NCBI GenBank assembly: GCA_017509245.1
Contig: JAFWQC010000045.1
Coordinates: 26,728 to 90,727 of the forward strand
Direction of reading: 5' to 3'
Length of the DNA: 64,000 nucleotides
Source of the DNA: Clostridiales bacterium
GTDB lineage: Bacteria > Bacillota > Clostridia > Saccharofermentanales > Saccharofermentanaceae
Part shown: positions 61,381 to 64,000 of the stretch, in pieces
Layout of the letters: every line of letters starts with the position of its first letter
Position numbering within the stretch: the stretch's first letter is position 1
The notes under the pieces: model-generated
What the model was told of the DNA's origin: nothing
Databases searched by the model: none
The model's input: only the letters and a program-made list of their open reading frames with translations
Made by a program: the position numbers and the translations under genes

Positions 61381-61931
61381 TGCCGTGGCAAATAAATAAA
61401 ACTTTTATCATAATTACGATTCGTGACGCTTTACTACGAAATACTTGATTTTATTGGGTTTATACGGCTTTATTTAAATTCAGCAAAAATCACTTATCGT
61501 AGTGTATTTTCACTTATCTTATTCCGAAAAAGGTTCAAAAACGGGTTCAAATTTTGAGTTTTGAACCCGCAGTTTCTATACGTCTCGGGTACATAAGTCG
61601 TTAAACCAAATACCATTAAACTATTTCGTGCGATTTTACACAATACCAAGTTGAGTAAATTCTGCTCGGACATCTTCAAAACTGACATGAGTGTAGGTAT
61701 TTAGAGTGACGCTGATATCGGCGTGTCCCATAAGATACTGCAAAGTCTTAGGATTCATTCCTGATTTTGCCATGTTCGAGCAATATGTGTGTCTGCAAAC
61801 ATGAGGCGTAATAACTGGAAGAGGGACTTTATATATGCCGTTGTATTTATCCCTGATGTGTTGGAATCGCTTTTCCCAATGCAGTGAATACATTACCTTA
61901 CCGTTTGGATCGAAGTAAAGGAACCCAGTCC
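61381..61931. repeat. Right 551-bp repeat (older element's integrase end)
   Basis: Diverged, gap-free copy of 50731-51281. It starts with a displaced copy of the LMW-PTP start (MIKVLFICHG on the minus strand), then the promoter region, the conserved integrase terminator hairpin (61542-61569) and the C-terminal part of a second integrase. Confidence 0.9.
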
Positions 61932-62019
61932 TATCAGAAAGTTTCTTTCTATATTTTTGGTTCAGTTTGATCTTTAAGTAGGATTCTGAACCAATCTTCT
62001 GACTTTTCATAAATGTCAC
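61636..62019 (-). pseudogene. Truncated second integrase (catalytic C-terminus only)
   Basis: About 97 residues align with the end of the integrase at 50986, from RTGFLYFDPNGKVMYSLHW to FTQLGIV. Box II is intact here (HVCRHTYCSNMAKSG), as are the His and Tyr boxes (GHADISVTLNTYTHV). The arm-binding and core-binding domains and the first catalytic Arg are missing; about 30 unrelated residues precede the break at 61931. It is a relic of an earlier related element at the same site. Confidence 0.88.
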
Positions 62020-62080
62020 CTTTCTGTCGAGTTTATGTTCCTGATAGTTCTCAATTTACAGTGTTATGAATGAGATTAGA

Positions 62081-62203
62081 ATGATAATCGGTTTACCATG
62101 TTTGGGGCCTAAAACATGCATTTCTGAGGGTTATTTTGCTGGTATAATGCTGTAAACGCCTTATGAAATAAGGATTTATGACCATGGTAATCGGATTACC
62201 ATG
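62081..62203 (+). promoter_or_regulatory. Two operator palindromes flanking an orphan promoter
   Basis: A perfect palindrome with arms CATGGTAAT and ATTACCATG around CGG lies at 62183-62203, followed by TTTGGTG. A weaker copy (ATGATAATCGG, TTTACCATG, then TTTGGGG) is at 62081-62107. Between them is an extended -10, TGGTATAAT (62140-62148). No gene follows for 450 bp, so this is probably the control region of the decayed older element. Confidence 0.6.
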
Positions 62204-62655
62204 TTTGGTGTTTTGAACCGTAAGAATGTTTCGGTAGTCTGGTAAAAGTTAACCTGATCAATATAATTAACACGCGCACGTACGCGTAAAATTTTACATA
62301 CATGCATCCTTGATTACGTTTCTACTTTAGGTAGTATTCAAATTTGTTCACGTTCCTTATTGTCTAGCTAAAAGAAAAAGAGCGCAGTAGAGGGAAGGAT
62401 GTATGTATGCATATAGTTGAGTAAGCCCTCCACTTTTTAGGTAGCAATCTAAAGGGTCAAATTCGGTATAAAACATCATTGCATAACCCCGTAAAGTGTT
62501 GTATTTCTTAGCTTTGCAGGGTTGTGTTAGGAAAAAGCAAACTTTAATTCTGCAATTAAGCCGGTTAGTAACGAATCACCAGTCACATTTATGACCCTAT
62601 ATATCTGATAAAATAATATCGTAACAATAGATTACTAATTGAAGCGAGCAGAGAT
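62204..62655. other. Gene-free region before the macrodomain gene, with its promoter
   Basis: No gene is visible. An imperfect 16-bp inverted repeat (ACATACATGCATCCTT near 62293 and AAGGATGTATGTATGC near 62395) encloses about 85 bp and could be the trace of a small inserted element. An extended -10, TGATAAAAT (62606-62614), probably drives the macrodomain gene. Confidence 0.45.
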
Positions 62656-63678
62656 ATGGAAATTAGAGCAATACAAGGCGATATAACAAAGCAGAATGAT
62701 GTTGAGGCTATAGTTAATGCCGCGAATGAATCACTTCTGGGCGGTGGCGGAGTTGACGGAGTAATACATTATGCTGCCGGACCGGATCTTCTTAAAGAAT
62801 GCAGAACCCTTGGCGGTTGCAAGATTGGTGAAGCAAAGATAACCGGAGCATATAACTTGCCATGTAATTTTATTATTCATACCGTTGGCCCTAGATGGCA
62901 TGGTGGAAATAATAAAGAGGGAGAACTTCTAAATCATTGTTATAAAAGCTGTCTGGAACTTGCCATGCAACACGGCATAAGAACAATTGCGTTTCCATCA
63001 ATTTCGACCGGTGCGTTCGGTTATCCTATTGATCAAGCTAATTGGGTAGCAGTCGGAGCTGTGTATGATTTTGTTGATAACAATCCGGATAGCTTTGATC
63101 TGATCGAATGGGTATGTTTCGACAAAAACACTTTGAAACAATACGAAAAAGAGATTGCTCTTCACAAATCAGGTTTTTATGAAGATGTAGATCCGATAGT
63201 AAAAAAGGAAGAGCTGATGGCACTTTTATCGGCTTACAATCCTGAAGTGCATACTAATAATGTTGATGGATTTGATGAGCTTGAAGATGACGATTATTCG
63301 ATCATCATCAAGTGCGATGGAGATGAATACCTGTATGTTGATTATGTCGATGGTGAGTTTACACTTGGTTTCGGCGGTTGGCATACTCATTACAATCCAT
63401 ACCGTAAGGATTATGAAGATTGTCTGCGGACATTGAACGGCATTCTCGAAAATAGGACTGCTGCTGTAAAGGTCATGAGCAATGGTGAATGGTGCGGTTC
63501 GTGGATAACGTCGGCTGATAAGTGCACCAAGAAAGATTTGATCATTGAGGCTCGCAGGATAATGCACAGGGAACTTATCGAAAAAACGAAGAGAAACGGA
63601 TATCAGATAGAATGTAGTTTTTTCGATAAGTCGAAAAATAGTGTATTTACGATAGATCTGGATTCTTCTAATGAATAA
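62656..63678 (+). CDS. Canonical macrodomain protein with unknown C-terminal domain
   Basis: Residues 1-170 are a YmdB/MacroD-type macrodomain: VEAIVNAANESLLGGGGVDGVIHYAAG with the catalytic-loop Asn and GGG, FIIHTVGPRWHGG, and FPSISTGAFGYP. It should remove ADP-ribose from macromolecules. The C-terminal 150 residues (DEYLYVDYVDGEFTLGFGGWHTHY, NGEWCGSWI) are a beta-rich acidic domain I do not recognise; its look and its position before an Imm7-like gene suggest an immunity-type domain. A GAGCGAGCAGAG-like weak ribosome site precedes the ATG. Confidence 0.82.
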   Translation: MEIRAIQGDITKQNDVEAIVNAANESLLGGGGVDGVIHYAAGPDLLKECRTLGGCKIGEAKITGAYNLPCNFIIHTVGPRWHGGNNKEGELLNHCYKSCLELAMQHGIRTIAFPSISTGAFGYPIDQANWVAVGAVYDFVDNNPDSFDLIEWVCFDKNTLKQYEKEIALHKSGFYEDVDPIVKKEELMALLSAYNPEVHTNNVDGFDELEDDDYSIIIKCDGDEYLYVDYVDGEFTLGFGGWHTHYNPYRKDYEDCLRTLNGILENRTAAVKVMSNGEWCGSWITSADKCTKKDLIIEARRIMHRELIEKTKRNGYQIECSFFDKSKNSVFTIDLDSSNE

Positions 63679-63821
63679 GGTGGCCGTTAGAAATAATGAT
63701 GATATAAATTGTGAAAAATGGGTTGAATGGATCTAAACAAGGTAAATCATAGAATACATAATTATCAGTTATAGACACTAACCCTTTTGTGCGTAACAAA
63801 TTAAAAGAGGTGAAAACAAAT

Positions 63822-64000
63822 ATGGTCGAAATGCATGGCTGGATTACCATAAGAGAAACATACGAGGTTACGGATGATAGTAACACTGAGGCAATAGTTG
63901 ATGATATTAACCGTAATCTGGATGAATTAGGCTGTTCTGAATTAAAACCCAAATGGATGAACGGAGAATGTTGTTTTCAATGTTCGTTATACACTAATCA
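63822..64000 (+). CDS. Imm7-like immunity protein, N-terminal part (runs off the window)
   Basis: An open frame of 59 codons starts MVEMHGWITIRETYEVTDD after an AGAGGTG ribosome site and is still open at the window edge. The MVExHGWxTIRE start is characteristic of Imm7-family immunity proteins of polymorphic toxin systems; this is a recognition from memory. No toxin gene is visible in the window. Confidence 0.6.
   Translation, partial: MVEMHGWITIRETYEVTDDSNTEAIVDDINRNLDELGCSELKPKWMNGECCFQCSLYTN

Overview
The window looks like a chromosome segment from an anaerobic Gram-positive bacterium of the class Clostridia, probably from a gut or rumen. I infer this from the gene content: LytS/YesN two-component signalling with surface sugar lipoproteins, FeoB with its Cys-rich partner, a CD1871A-family protein, type II signal peptides, strong GGAGG ribosome sites and a Tn916-type integrase/excisionase module. 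I cannot name the genus. Most of the window has medium GC content; 53.6-62 kb is visibly AT-rich and has different codon use.

Layout. 0-2.2 kb: partial XRE regulator and a TetR-hydrolase operon with a clear promoter and operator. 2.6-8.8 kb: PilT-like ATPase, AraC regulator, a three-gene ABC-2 exporter, a DinB-like protein and an esterase. 8.8-10.3 kb: a thiol/electron-transfer cluster (TlpA-like lipoprotein, a 45-residue CD1871A-type protein, polyferredoxin membrane protein). 10.4-13.9 kb: a frameshifted ChvE-type sugar-binding lipoprotein, a small lipoprotein and a GH43 glycosidase. 13.9-18.1 kb: a LysR regulator divergent from metE-metF. 18.2-21.4 kb: a tandem hairpin repeat, two perfect DtxR/IdeR-like boxes and a FeoA-FeoB fusion with its Cys-rich partner. 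21.6-26.5 kb: membrane glycosyltransferase, macrodomain-HTH protein, vWA protein and DUF2130-type coiled-coil nuclease-like protein.

26.6-37.6 kb is one functional unit: a membrane-anchored sugar-binding sensor, a LytS/YesM kinase and a YesN regulator, then a second binding lipoprotein, ChvE, an ABC ATPase and two tandem permeases. The arrangement matches the XylFII-LytS/YesN xylose-sensing logic known from Clostridium beijerinckii. The ChvE promoter region carries a symmetric array of inverted repeats that is the best candidate target of the regulator. 37.8-50.8 kb: an alanine/sodium symporter, a MoxR-DUF58-vWA-vWA-TPR (Bat-like) operon ending in a lipase, an Rrf2 regulator, a carboxylesterase with a predicted leaderless transcript, a DUF1294-phosphoesterase fusion, a lipoprotein and a low-molecular-weight protein tyrosine phosphatase (LMW-PTP).

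50.7-61.4 kb is a 10,650-bp integrated element whose attachment site is the 5' end of the LMW-PTP gene. It has an integrase, Tn916-type excisionase, Zn-finger protein, MazF-like protein and sigma-like regulator on the minus strand, and four large cargo genes on the plus strand: a PhoB-type winged helix fused to a NACHT-like NTPase, a seven-fold zinc-ribbon protein with an embedded PD-(D/E)XK-like nuclease, a DUF5677-like protein and an overlapping partner of unknown family. This cargo looks like one or two undescribed defence systems. The integrase has Leu at the position of an invariant catalytic Arg. A second, diverged copy of the integrase end follows at exactly +10,650 bp, so a related older element used the same site. 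Beyond it are orphan operator palindromes, a canonical macrodomain protein and the start of an Imm7-like immunity gene.
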